Shown here: piece by piece, positions 8,421-16,800 of the stretch
Numbering within the stretch: position 1 is the stretch's first letter
Layout of the letters: every line of letters starts with the position of its first letter
Assembly: GCA_017481875.1 (NCBI GenBank)
Contig: JAFUOP010000031.1
Location: forward strand, 62,001-126,000
Length of the DNA: 64,000 bases
DNA from: Bacteroidaceae bacterium
GTDB taxonomy: Bacteria > Bacteroidota > Bacteroidia > Bacteroidales > Bacteroidaceae
Direction: 5' to 3'
Notes under the pieces: model-generated
Told to the model about the DNA's origin: nothing
What the model saw: only the letters and a program-made list of their open reading frames with translations
The model's database searches: none
Program-made: the position numbers and the translations under genes

Positions 8421-9974
8421 TTATAGAGGAATATTACCGTGTTTCTTCTTGGGCAGGTCTTGTCTTTTGCCTTGCAACTGTGCCAGAGCGCGAATTACGC
8501 GGAAGCGGGTGTTGCGCGGCTCAATAACATCATCTATATAACCATACTTTGCTGCTTGGTAGGGATTGGCAAACAAGCGGTTGTATTCTGCCTCTTTTTC
8601 TGCGATGAATGCTTTGGGGTCCTCGGCCTCTTTTGCCTCTTTTGCATAGAGAACCTCTGCAGCTCCGGCTGCACCCATAACCGCAATCTCGGCACTGGGC
8701 CATGCGTAGTTCAAGTCGGCACGCAGCTGCTTGCAGGCCATAACAATGTGCGAACCACCGTAGGACTTGCGCAGGGTTACCGTTACTTTAGGTACGGTGG
8801 CTTCACCGTAAGCATAGAGCAGCTTGGCACCGTGCATAATAACGGCGTTGTACTCTTGTGCTGTGCCGGGGAGGAAGCCGGGAACATCTACAAGTGTTAC
8901 AATGGGTATGTTGAATGCGTCGCAGAAACGCACGAAGCGTGCACCCTTGCGCGATGAATTACAGTCGAGCACACCGGCATAGCGGCAGGGCTGGTTTGCT
9001 ACAATTCCTACCGACTTGCCGTTCATGCGTGCAAATCCCACGATTATATTCTGTGCATAGTCGCGGTGTATCTCAAGGAACTCACCATTATCTACAATCT
9101 CTCCGATAACCTGGTACATATCGTATGCCTGGTTGGGGTTGTCGGGGATAATTTCGTTCAGAACATCGCTCTTGCGGTCAATGGGGTCGGTGCAGGGAAT
9201 GTCGGGCACGCTCTCCATGTTATTCTGCGGTATATAACTGAGCAGTTTGCGTATGAGTGCAAGGCCCTCTTCCTCGGTTTGTGCTGTAAAGTGTGTTACG
9301 CCCGACTTGCTTGCGTGCACGCTTGCGCCACCAAGTTCCTCTTGTGTTACCACTTCACCCAGCACTGTTTTTACCACCTTTGGGCCGGTGAGGAACATAT
9401 ACGATGTACCTTCGGTCATAATAGTGAAGTCGGTGAGTGCGGGGGAATATACGGCACCGCCTGCGCAGGGGCCGAAGATTCCCGAAATCTGGGGAATAAC
9501 TCCCGATGCCATAATATTACGCTGGAATATCTCGGCATAGCCGGCAAGAGCGTTTATACCCTCCTGGATACGTGCACCGCCACTGTCGTTTATGCCAATA
9601 ACGGGGGCACCCATCTTCATTGCCATATCCATTACCTTGCATATCTTCTGTGCCATGGTCTCCGATAGTGAGCCGCCTGTTACAGTGAAATCTTGTGCAA
9701 AAACATAGACTAAACGGCCTTCAATTGTTCCGCTACCAACAACCACACCGTCGCCCAGGAATTGCTTTTTCTCTTGGCCGAAGTTGGTGCATCTGTGTGT
9801 AACAAACATATCCATCTCTTCGAAGCTGCCTTTGTCCAGTAGCATATCAATGCGCTCGCGGGCAGTGTATTTGCCTCTTTCGTGCTGTTTCTCGATAGCT
9901 TTCTCTCCACCGCCCAAGCGTGCTTTGGCACGCAAGGCTACCAGCTCTTTGATTTTTTCAAATTGCTTGCTCAT
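8421..9974 (-). CDS. mmdA: Methylmalonyl-CoA decarboxylase alpha subunit / propionyl-CoA carboxylase-type carboxyltransferase
   Basis: 517 residues, the standard length. The N-terminal crotonase-like carboxyltransferase domain contains [14 protein letters not shown], the acyl-CoA-binding [11 protein letters not shown] and the oxyanion GGARIQEGI (about 135-143). The C-terminal carboxyltransferase domain contains [13 protein letters not shown] (about 355-370) and [10 protein letters not shown]. It transfers carboxyl between (S)-methylmalonyl-CoA and carrier biotin. With the epimerase just upstream and the biotin carrier downstream it belongs to the succinate-propionate pathway of Bacteroidales. 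The forward direction (decarboxylation to propionyl-CoA) is inferred from the lifestyle of the group. Confidence 0.93.
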   Translation of the reverse strand: MSKQFEKIKELVALRAKARLGGGEKAIEKQHERGKYTARERIDMLLDKGSFEEMDMFVTHRCTNFGQEKKQFLGDGVVVGSGTIEGRLVYVFAQDFTVTGGSLSETMAQKICKVMDMAMKMGAPVIGINDSGGARIQEGINALAGYAEIFQRNIMASGVIPQISGIFGPCAGGAVYSPALTDFTIMTEGTSYMFLTGPKVVKTVLGEVVTQEELGGASVHASKSGVTHFTAQTEEEGLALIRKLLSYIPQNNMESVPDIPCTDPIDRKSDVLNEIIPDNPNQAYDMYQVIGEIVDNGEFLEIHRDYAQNIIVGFARMNGKSVGIVANQPCRYAGVLDCNSSRKGARFVRFCDAFNIPIVTLVDVPGFLPGTAQEYNAVIMHGAKLLYAYGEATVPKVTVTLRKSYGGSHIVMACKQLRADLNYAWPSAEIAVMGAAGAAEVLYAKEAKEAEDPKAFIAEKEAEYNRLFANPYQAAKYGYIDDVIEPRNTRFRVIRALAQLQGKRQDLPKKKHGNIPL

Positions 9975-10069
9975 AATAATTCATTTAAATATACCCCGTG
10001 AACCATTTTTTGAGTTCTTCTTTGCAATTGTAGTTGCGTGGGGCTATTGTTATTATTAATTTTTGTTTA

Positions 10070-10483
10070 CTATTTATTGGGGTTCTCGCATAGCTCGGTG
10101 AGCACTCCTTGCGTTGCTTTGGGGTGCAAGAATGCTATTTGCAACCCCTCGGCACCGCCACGTGGTGCTTTGTCTATGGTGCGTACCTCTTTTTGCTCAC
10201 ACTCTGCAAGAGCGTTTGCCACACCGTCCTCCACCGCATATGCAATGTGGTGTATTCCCTCTCCACGGTTTTCTATAAATTTGGCAATGGTGCTTTCGGG
10301 TGATGTGGGTTCCAATAGCTCTATTTTTGTTTCTCCCACCTTGAGAAAAGCGGTGCGCACCTTTTGGTCCTCCACTGTCTCTATGTTGTAGCATTCAAAA
10401 CCTAATACATTTTTGTAGTAGGGCAGTGCTTCTTCTATACTCTTTACAGCGATACCCAAGTGTTCTATTTTTGAAATTTTCAT
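10070..10483 (-). CDS. mce: Methylmalonyl-CoA epimerase
   Basis: 137 residues of the vicinal-oxygen-chelate (glyoxalase-like) fold. Family landmarks are IEHLGIAVKSIEEALPYY at the N-terminus (metal-ligand His), KIELLEPTSPES (metal-ligand Glu), GEGIHHIAYAVED (second His) and a C-terminal HPKATQGVLTELCE containing the last Glu ligand. It interconverts (R)- and (S)-methylmalonyl-CoA between the B12-dependent mutase and the decarboxylase encoded 95 bp downstream. It is the first gene of the operon. A TATCTTCG -7 element lies about 90 bp upstream on the minus strand. The mutase genes themselves are not in the window. Confidence 0.95.
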   Translation of the reverse strand: MKISKIEHLGIAVKSIEEALPYYKNVLGFECYNIETVEDQKVRTAFLKVGETKIELLEPTSPESTIAKFIENRGEGIHHIAYAVEDGVANALAECEQKEVRTIDKAPRGGAEGLQIAFLHPKATQGVLTELCENPNK

Positions 10484-10574
10484 TTATTCTGCGTTTAATA
10501 TGTTAAAATTTAAGTATAGCATTAAAGAAAACTTATTCTTGCTCGTCTGCACAGTTCTTGTTTCTTTAATATTG

Positions 10575-10582
10575 CGAAGATA
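10575..10582 (-). promoter_or_regulatory. -7 element of the mce-mmd operon
   Basis: TATCTTCG on the minus strand, the same -7 octamer seen before many genes in this window, about 90 bp upstream of the mce ATG. No good TTTG is found at the expected distance. It lies in the 384-bp divergent intergenic region 10484-10867, which otherwise contains only AT-rich sequence and the acyl-CoA ligase promoter. Confidence 0.55.
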
Positions 10583-10798
10583 AGCAATAAAAAGAATTTA
10601 TCTCCTTTTTTATTCTATTATTTTGGCTTTTCAATTAAAATATATTCATATTTATCGTGCTGGTCGTTTTTTTAATTTTTTACAAAAGAAATCCGATTGT
10701 TTGTTCAAAAAGCTATTTATTTTGTTCTTTATGTGCACAAAAAGATGCAAATTGTGAAATAAAATCCTTCGAATTAAGGTAATATTTGTAGTTTTTTG

Positions 10799-10806
10799 TA
10801 TCTTCG
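10799..10806 (+). promoter_or_regulatory. -7 element of the acyl-CoA ligase gene
   Basis: TATCTTCG followed by CAC, 62 bp upstream of the ATG at 10868. A TTTG lies at 10785-10788, too close to be a regular -33 element, so only the -7 box is supported. Confidence 0.55.
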
Positions 10807-10867
10807 CACCATTAAGAATTTGAAAAGTGTATAAGCCTTTTTACACTTTTCCTAAAAAATAAAAGTT

Positions 10868-12775
10868 ATGAAGAAAACATTAGTAGATCTTTTTGAGGAG
10901 TCTGTTCGTTTGTATCCCAACAACACATTCCTTTTGGAGAAAACAGGTAAAGAGGGTTTCAAGCCTACAACCTATACACAAGTAAAAGAACAGGTATATC
11001 GCTTGGGCGCGGGCTATCAGGCACTTGGTGTTAAGAAGGGCGATAATATGGCTCTCCTGAGCGAGGGTTGCAATATGTGGGTTATAGGTGAGCTTGCAAT
11101 GTTTTATGCAGGTGCTGTGAATGTTCCCCTCTCTATTAAATTGGAGGAGAGTAACGATCTCCTTTTCCGTCTCATTCACGGAGATGTTAAATTCATTCTC
11201 GTATCTAATTATCAACTTAAAAAGGTACGTGCCATTAAAGATAAACTTCCCGAAATAAAGAAAATTATTGTATTCGGTGAGGTAAAAGGTGGCTTGGAAG
11301 ATGGTGAAGTTGCTCTTGATGATGTTTTGAAACTTGGCGACGAGTTCCTTGCATCGCACACACAGGAGGAATTCCTGCGCATTGCCAATTCTATCCAGAA
11401 CGACGATTACGCAACAATTACATACACCAGCGGTACTACAGCCGACCCAAAAGGTGTGGTGCTCACTCACCGCAACTATACATCGAATGTGGAGCAGGCT
11501 CTAACACTTGTGCATATAGATGAGACATGGCGTACACTTATCATTCTGCCACTCGACCACTGCTTTGCACACGTTGTAGGTTTCTATATAATGATGTCTA
11601 AGGGTGCAACAGCAGCCACAGTTCAAGTAGGTCGCACTCCGCTTGAAACACTTAAAAATATACCTTCTAATATTAAGGAGGTTCGTCCTCACTTCATTCT
11701 GTCGGTTCCTGCACTTGCAAAAACCTTCAAAAAGAATATTGAGGGTGCAATACGTGCCAAGGGCGAAACAACTGTAAAGTTGTTTAACCTGGGTATGAAG
11801 ACACGCCAGATATACTTTGGCGACAGCAACCTCGATTTCAAGGGTTGGAGATATCTGTTGAAGCCCGCCGTGTGGTTATTCGATAAACTTATCTTCTCAA
11901 AGGTGCGCGAGAACTTTGGTGGCGAGCTCCGCTTCTTTGTGGGCGGTGGTGCTTTGCTCGACAAAGAGTTGCAGAAGTTCTATGTGGGCGTAGGTATGCC
12001 TATGTACCAGGGCTACGGCCTTTCCGAGGCTACTCCCGTAATATCTTCTAACGGCCCCGAGCGTTATCGTTTTGGTTCAAGTGGTAAATTGGTTGAGCCC
12101 ATTGAGCTTAAGATTTGCGACAGCGACGGCAAGGAATTGCCCGTTGGTGAAATGGGAGAGATAGTTGTTAAAGGCGAGAACGTGATGGCCGGCTACTGGA
12201 AAAACCCCGAGGCTACGGCCGACACCGTGCGCGACGGTTACCTCTACACCGGCGACCTTGGTTATATGTCGCCCGAGGGCTTGCTCTATGTAAAGGGCCG
12301 CTTCAAGAGCCTTCTTATCTCTAATGACGGCGAAAAGTACAGCCCTGAGGGTATTGATGAGGCTTTTGTTAGCAAGTGCCCCACAATAGACCAGGTGATG
12401 CTCTACAACAACCAGTCGCCTTGCACAAGTGCACTCATTGTTCCCAATAAAGACAACATAAAGCGTGCGTTGGAGGCCAAGAAACTTACACTCGACACCG
12501 AAGAGGGGCGCAAAGCCGCTCTTGAACTCATTAAAGCCGATATAGATATGTTCAAAAAGGGTGGTGAGTTCGACGGTATGTTCCCCGGTGTGTGGTTGCC
12601 CAGCTGCTTTGCAGTGCTTGCAGAGCCTTTCACAGAGCAGAACCAGATGATTAACAGTACTATGAAGATGGTTCGCCCCAAAATTGAGAAGGCTTATAAG
12701 GAGCGCATCGACTATATGTACACAGCCGAGGGTAAGCAGCTATATAACGGACAGAACCTCGATGCATTGAAATAA
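10868..12775 (+). CDS. Long-chain fatty acid--CoA ligase (AMP-forming)
   Basis: 635 residues of the ANL adenylate-forming superfamily. It activates fatty acids to acyl-CoA through an acyl-adenylate. The P-loop-like motif TYTSGTTADPKGVVLTHRN is near residues 183-201, YQGYGLSEATPVISS (A5 region) near 380, YLYTGDLGYMSPEG with the ribose-binding Asp near 458, and the hinge/lysine region GRFKSLLISNDGEKYSP after it. It matches the long forms in Bacteroidales annotated as long-chain acyl-CoA synthetase. No signal peptide is visible, so it is cytosolic or membrane-peripheral. It is transcribed alone, with its own promoter and terminator. Chain-length preference cannot be read from the sequence. Confidence 0.9.
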   Translation: MKKTLVDLFEESVRLYPNNTFLLEKTGKEGFKPTTYTQVKEQVYRLGAGYQALGVKKGDNMALLSEGCNMWVIGELAMFYAGAVNVPLSIKLEESNDLLFRLIHGDVKFILVSNYQLKKVRAIKDKLPEIKKIIVFGEVKGGLEDGEVALDDVLKLGDEFLASHTQEEFLRIANSIQNDDYATITYTSGTTADPKGVVLTHRNYTSNVEQALTLVHIDETWRTLIILPLDHCFAHVVGFYIMMSKGATAATVQVGRTPLETLKNIPSNIKEVRPHFILSVPALAKTFKKNIEGAIRAKGETTVKLFNLGMKTRQIYFGDSNLDFKGWRYLLKPAVWLFDKLIFSKVRENFGGELRFFVGGGALLDKELQKFYVGVGMPMYQGYGLSEATPVISSNGPERYRFGSSGKLVEPIELKICDSDGKELPVGEMGEIVVKGENVMAGYWKNPEATADTVRDGYLYTGDLGYMSPEGLLYVKGRFKSLLISNDGEKYSPEGIDEAFVSKCPTIDQVMLYNNQSPCTSALIVPNKDNIKRALEAKKLTLDTEEGRKAALELIKADIDMFKKGGEFDGMFPGVWLPSCFAVLAEPFTEQNQMINSTMKMVRPKIEKAYKERIDYMYTAEGKQLYNGQNLDALK

Positions 12776-12792
12776 GAATTTCTTAAATTCCT

Positions 12793-12831
12793 AAAAAAAG
12801 TAGTCGCCTTTGATGGGCGGCTATTTTTTTT
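12793..12831 (+). terminator. Terminator after acyl-CoA ligase gene
   Basis: A-tract, 8-bp stem TAGTCGCC / GGCGGCTA (one G-U pair), loop TTTGATG, then T8. It begins 17 bp after the stop codon. Confidence 0.88.
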
Positions 12832-12953
12832 GTTCATAATTAAACTTTTTCTCTTATTTGCAATCAAAAAAATAACAAGCTACTCCGGGTTTGTATATTT
12901 TTATTTGTGGCTTGTGACGAAAAATAAAAACCAACTATTAAAACTGACAAATT

Positions 12954-13478
12954 ATGAAAACTAAATTCTTAATGATTCTTGCCGCTGTTGTGATGATGAG
13001 CGGCGCAGTATGTGCACAAGAGAAAAAACAGGCTCTCACTCCCGAGCAGAGAATAGAGAAACGTGTTCAGCGTATGCAGAAGAAACTTATGCTCGACGAT
13101 GCTACTGCAGCTAAGTTTGCCCCCATTTATAAGGAGTATTTGCAGGAAAAGTTCGCTGCTCGCCCCGTTTGCAAAAAATGCAACAACCCCACCGACGCAC
13201 AAATAAAGGAGAATATAGGCAAACGCATCGATGCACAGCAAAAAGCTCTCGATGTAGAGAAGAAGTATTACAAGAAATTGTCGTCGCTCCTTTCGGGTCG
13301 CCAGTTGCAGCAGATATTCTGCAAGGATAATAAAAAAGCAGCCTTTGGCAAGAACAAGAAAGCTCCTTTTTGCAAAGGTGGCAAGCAGGCCCCCCATTTC
13401 AGAGGTAACAAAGGTCCCAAGTGTCCTGCAAAGAAAAACTGCTGCCCCAATGCTCCTGCAGTTCCTGTAAACAAGTAA
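12954..13478 (+). CDS. Spy/CpxP-like secreted protein with Cys/Lys-rich tail
   Basis: 174 residues with a signal peptide (about 1-21, ending VCAQ). Residues 25-120 are a helical, Lys-rich domain with LTPEQRIEKRVQRMQKKL, the LTxxQ-like pattern of Spy/CpxP periplasmic proteins, and a second helix KKYYKKLSSLLSGRQLQQIF. The rest is unusual. CKKCNN occurs in the middle, and the tail (about 122-174) is low-complexity and basic with FCKGGK, KCPAKKNCCPN and several Lys/Phe/Gly residues, giving seven cysteines in the mature protein. Metal binding or redox sensing is plausible but unproven. It stands alone between terminators. Confidence 0.75.
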   Translation: MKTKFLMILAAVVMMSGAVCAQEKKQALTPEQRIEKRVQRMQKKLMLDDATAAKFAPIYKEYLQEKFAARPVCKKCNNPTDAQIKENIGKRIDAQQKALDVEKKYYKKLSSLLSGRQLQQIFCKDNKKAAFGKNKKAPFCKGGKQAPHFRGNKGPKCPAKKNCCPNAPAVPVNK

Positions 13479-13498
13479 TTGTTACCCTGTTTTTATTA

Positions 13499-13527
13499 AA
13501 AGGCTACTCTAAAATAGAGCAGCCTTT
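13499..13527 (+). terminator. Terminator after Spy-like gene
   Basis: Stem AAAGGCTACTCT / AGAGCAGCCTTT with one mismatch and a 5-base loop, followed by TCTTTATG. It begins 20 bp after the stop codon. The 120 bp up to the next terminator hold no recognisable gene. Confidence 0.75.
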
Positions 13528-13647
13528 CTTTATGTCTAAACTTTTCTTTGTACGTATGTGAATAACAAAATAAAATCTCCTCTGTTGCATTGCGATATAT
13601 CTTTTGTATATTAATGAAGGGAACTTGATAGTGTTAAGCATAGCTAC

Positions 13648-13676
13648 AAAAAAAGAGGGTGGCACGTGCCACCCTC
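13648..13676 (-). terminator. Terminator of the GH89 / 54-aa protein transcript
   Basis: A perfect 22-bp palindrome (13655-13676) rich in G/C. On the minus strand a run of seven T follows immediately (A7 at 13648-13654). A second small hairpin, ATTGGCC GTG GGCCAAT, lies at 13681-13697 at the stop codon of the 54-residue gene. Confidence 0.9.
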
Positions 13677-13696
13677 GAACATTGGCCGTGGGCCAA

Positions 13697-13861
13697 TTAC
13701 TTGTTCCAAAGATTACCCCAAGTACCTTGTTGTTTATTGCTGAGTTGTTCGTTACCGCTGTTCTCCCCGTCGATACGTATTTGTGCCGAGGGATTAGTCA
13801 TAATAACGTTACATTCAACACCAATAAAGTTTGCGGCAGGTGTTACATAACTTTTTTTCAT
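13697..13861 (-). CDS. Small protein of unknown function downstream of GH89 (54 aa)
   Basis: A 54-codon reading frame with ATG at 13861 and TAA at 13697-13699. It starts only 11 bp after the GH89 stop codon and ends 20 bp before an intrinsic terminator on the same strand. The protein begins MKKSYVTPAANFIGVEC and ends TWGNLWNK; it has no signal peptide or membrane segment. The MKKxYxxPxxxxIxxE-type start is common among very short Bacteroidales proteins whose function is unknown. The position between a gene and its terminator is the main evidence that it is real. No function is proposed. Confidence 0.65.
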   Translation of the reverse strand: MKKSYVTPAANFIGVECNVIMTNPSAQIRIDGENSGNEQLSNKQQGTWGNLWNK

Positions 13862-13872
13862 AATTATATCTT

Positions 13873-16800
13873 TTAATATATTACTTTTTTGCTGTCGATA
13901 ATGTATAAGCCTTTTGTTGGGCTCTCTACTGGGCGACCGAATATGTCGTATATCCGGCTATTGCCTGTACCTTCAGCCTCAACGCCCTCAATATTTGTTG
14001 TGCCGGGGAAACGGAAACTATATGCGGCTGCCTCGGCATCGCTTATGCTCATATACATCTTGAATCCGTTGATGTAGTTGCCTGTGTAGCGGCGCATAAC
14101 CACTCCGTTCTCGGCTGTCGCCTCGGTTTGCAGAGTGTAGGGGTTGCTTACACTGCTTGTTGCTATCTTCTCTACAGTACCAAGAAGCACGTTGTTCTCT
14201 GTCGTCTCCACGTCGGCAGTGATGGTGAATTGGTATGTACCGGCTGCGCCCTTTAGTATCACTGCTTGGTTTGCAGGAATAGTGCCTTCGATGGCATAGA
14301 GGTCTATGCTATCGTCGGTGCGCTCGGCGCGGTATGCAGTAACACCATTGGGTATCTCAAGTGCTACGGGAGCATAGAGGGTAGAGTAGCCTACTGAACC
14401 AATTGTGACAGGAAGGCTTGTAACCTCTGTTACGGTCCAGACGTGCTCAGTTGTGTGAGCACTCTGTGTTGAGCAACGATTTACGTATGTGTTGCTGCTG
14501 TGCAACCATCTGTTGGCACTCTTTATATTATATACACCCTCGCCGACATTATGAAATTCTATTGCCGATATATCGCTATCAGCGACACCGGGTGTCTCAA
14601 ATCCCCAATCACTCTCGTTTAGGCCTATGTATAGTCCGCTGCTGTATGATAGCAAGTGATTGCCGTTGAAATAGAATATTGCGTTTGCATCGTTTGCTGT
14701 GCTTGTGGCAATCTTGTTGTCGCTTGTAAGCAAGCCGGTGATATAGTTCTCGTCTGCGTCCTTAATGGTATAGAATTTGTGGGCGGCTATGCCGGGGCAG
14801 GTGATGCGCTCTGTTGCAAAATCTGCTTCCAACCAGCAACTATTGGCTGTGTTGGTTATTTCGCCTGTCTGCATTTCAAATGCAGTACCATTGAGCTTGT
14901 ATATGTGCTTCTCGGTGTCTGCTACATTGCCAAGGAATGTACCACGTAGCATTGAACCTTCTAAAGAGCCTTTTGCATTGGCACTCGACATTGTGATTTC
15001 GGCATCGTAAGCTCCTTCGCCTTTCAATATTGCAGGGGTGCCTTGTAAAAGAATCTCTCCGGCTGTGGCAATTTCACTCAGTTTATAGATATAACCGCCC
15101 TTGCCATCACTCTCTATGTTATCTTGGGTTACGTCGTAAGCGGTAACACCGGTGGGCAACACAATATTAAAAGGAAGAGATAGTGTGGTGCCCGTGCCCG
15201 CAACTTCAATGGGGTATGTTCTTGCCTCACTGATGCTGAAGGTAGAGAGGTTCTCTTTTGTGGAGTTGTCGTTACCAAAGACCAATTTGTCGTAGTCGTT
15301 CACGTAGTTTATACCGCTGCCGGTACTGCGTAGCTTGAAGATACCCGTGCCTGTGCCGGTCTCTTCAAAGAGGTAAGCACCTGCCTCGTTTCTGTTCTCG
15401 GTGAACATAATGTGGTTCCAACCGCCGAGGGTGGGTTGTTTCAAATACATACCTTGTGCCGAAATTGAATAACCGGTACCAAGGGGAGTTATTGTGAAAT
15501 AGCAATCGCCGGTGGCTGCTGCGCTGTATGTGCCTTGTGCAATTAGCTTGTAACCCACATTTTTCGAGTTGTCCTGGTCTGTGTTATAGCCTATAAATAC
15601 AGGAATATCTCCATTGCTTTGGTAGCTCAACTTATACACTCCATTGTACGGTGGGTTCAGAACTACGGCAAATGTTAGCACTGTGCCGTCAGCAAGTGTT
15701 ATTGTACCGGCGTGTGAGCCATCGGTGGCGTCGGCTTTTACTGTAACAGCCTTGATGTCGGTAGCTGTGCCATTGATGAAATCACCTGTTATGGAAACGT
15801 TTGTGAGCTCGCCGAAATAGCTTGAGAGGTCTATTGTCTGGCCGGCCACGGCAACCACTGTACAAATGCTGGAGAGGTCGTTGGCAAGGCAACGGTAAGC
15901 GTAGTATGTGCCGCTGTTGGAAACAACGGGGATAATATACTTGCCAAGCACCTCTTTTGCCTTTTCAAGGGTGCTGCCCTCGGGCTCGCGGGTGTAGCTG
16001 TCGGTGTGGCCTTGCTGCCCTGCGGTGAGTGTTACGTTGCTCACCGCGGTCTGGCCCACATAGTGTTCCTTGCCGTGTGCCCAGTTCCAAGCAAAATAGT
16101 CATAGTTGCCATCGGTGCAGTTGTTGTCGAAATAGTACTTCCAACGGGGATAGTACAAATCCTTCATCAAACCCTGCCAAGAACGGTAAGAGTAGTCGTT
16201 GAGGTTTGTGCCGGGGCTCGACCAGGTTGATACTATGGTACGGGCGTTGTTGTATTCGTACCAGTCGGGGGTGGCTGTTGTTGCACCCACAACCTCGCCT
16301 GCTGCATCGCGTGCCTCCTGTGTCCACTTACCCAAACGGAAGTTGAGGTTGGTACCCTTGAAGGCATCTACATCGAGAATCAACTGCAGGAAGGCGTCGC
16401 GACGGGCTTCGTACAATGCTGTGTTTGAAGCATTCTTTGCCTCCTTTATTCCAAGGAGCAGGTAGTATGCATAGTCGGCAAGCACACCGCCACCAAACTC
16501 CACAAGGTCGTAGTTGTAGTTGCTCTCGTATATTGTACCTTGTGCAATGGCACTACTTTGCGAGATAAGCTTATATGTGGCATCTATAAGCATCTGGTGG
16601 CGTGCTTTTGTGTATGTGCCAATGGCATGATTCATTGTTTTGCCCCAATAACTTGCAGCATTGGCTGTGAGGTTGGGTTTTGCTGCCCATACGTCCTCCA
16701 CGGGGCCTTGAATGCCGTCGGCACCATAGTTGAGCGGGCCTTGACGCAAGAGGCTCCAAGCCTCTTGAATTTCGGCATTGGCAACACCGTAGCGTGCTAT

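Noticed and set aside
13604..13876. Plus-strand frame of 90 codons between the Spy-like gene and GH89
   Set aside because: It spans the minus-strand terminator palindrome and the 54-residue minus-strand gene; composition is poor and there is no plus-strand promoter.
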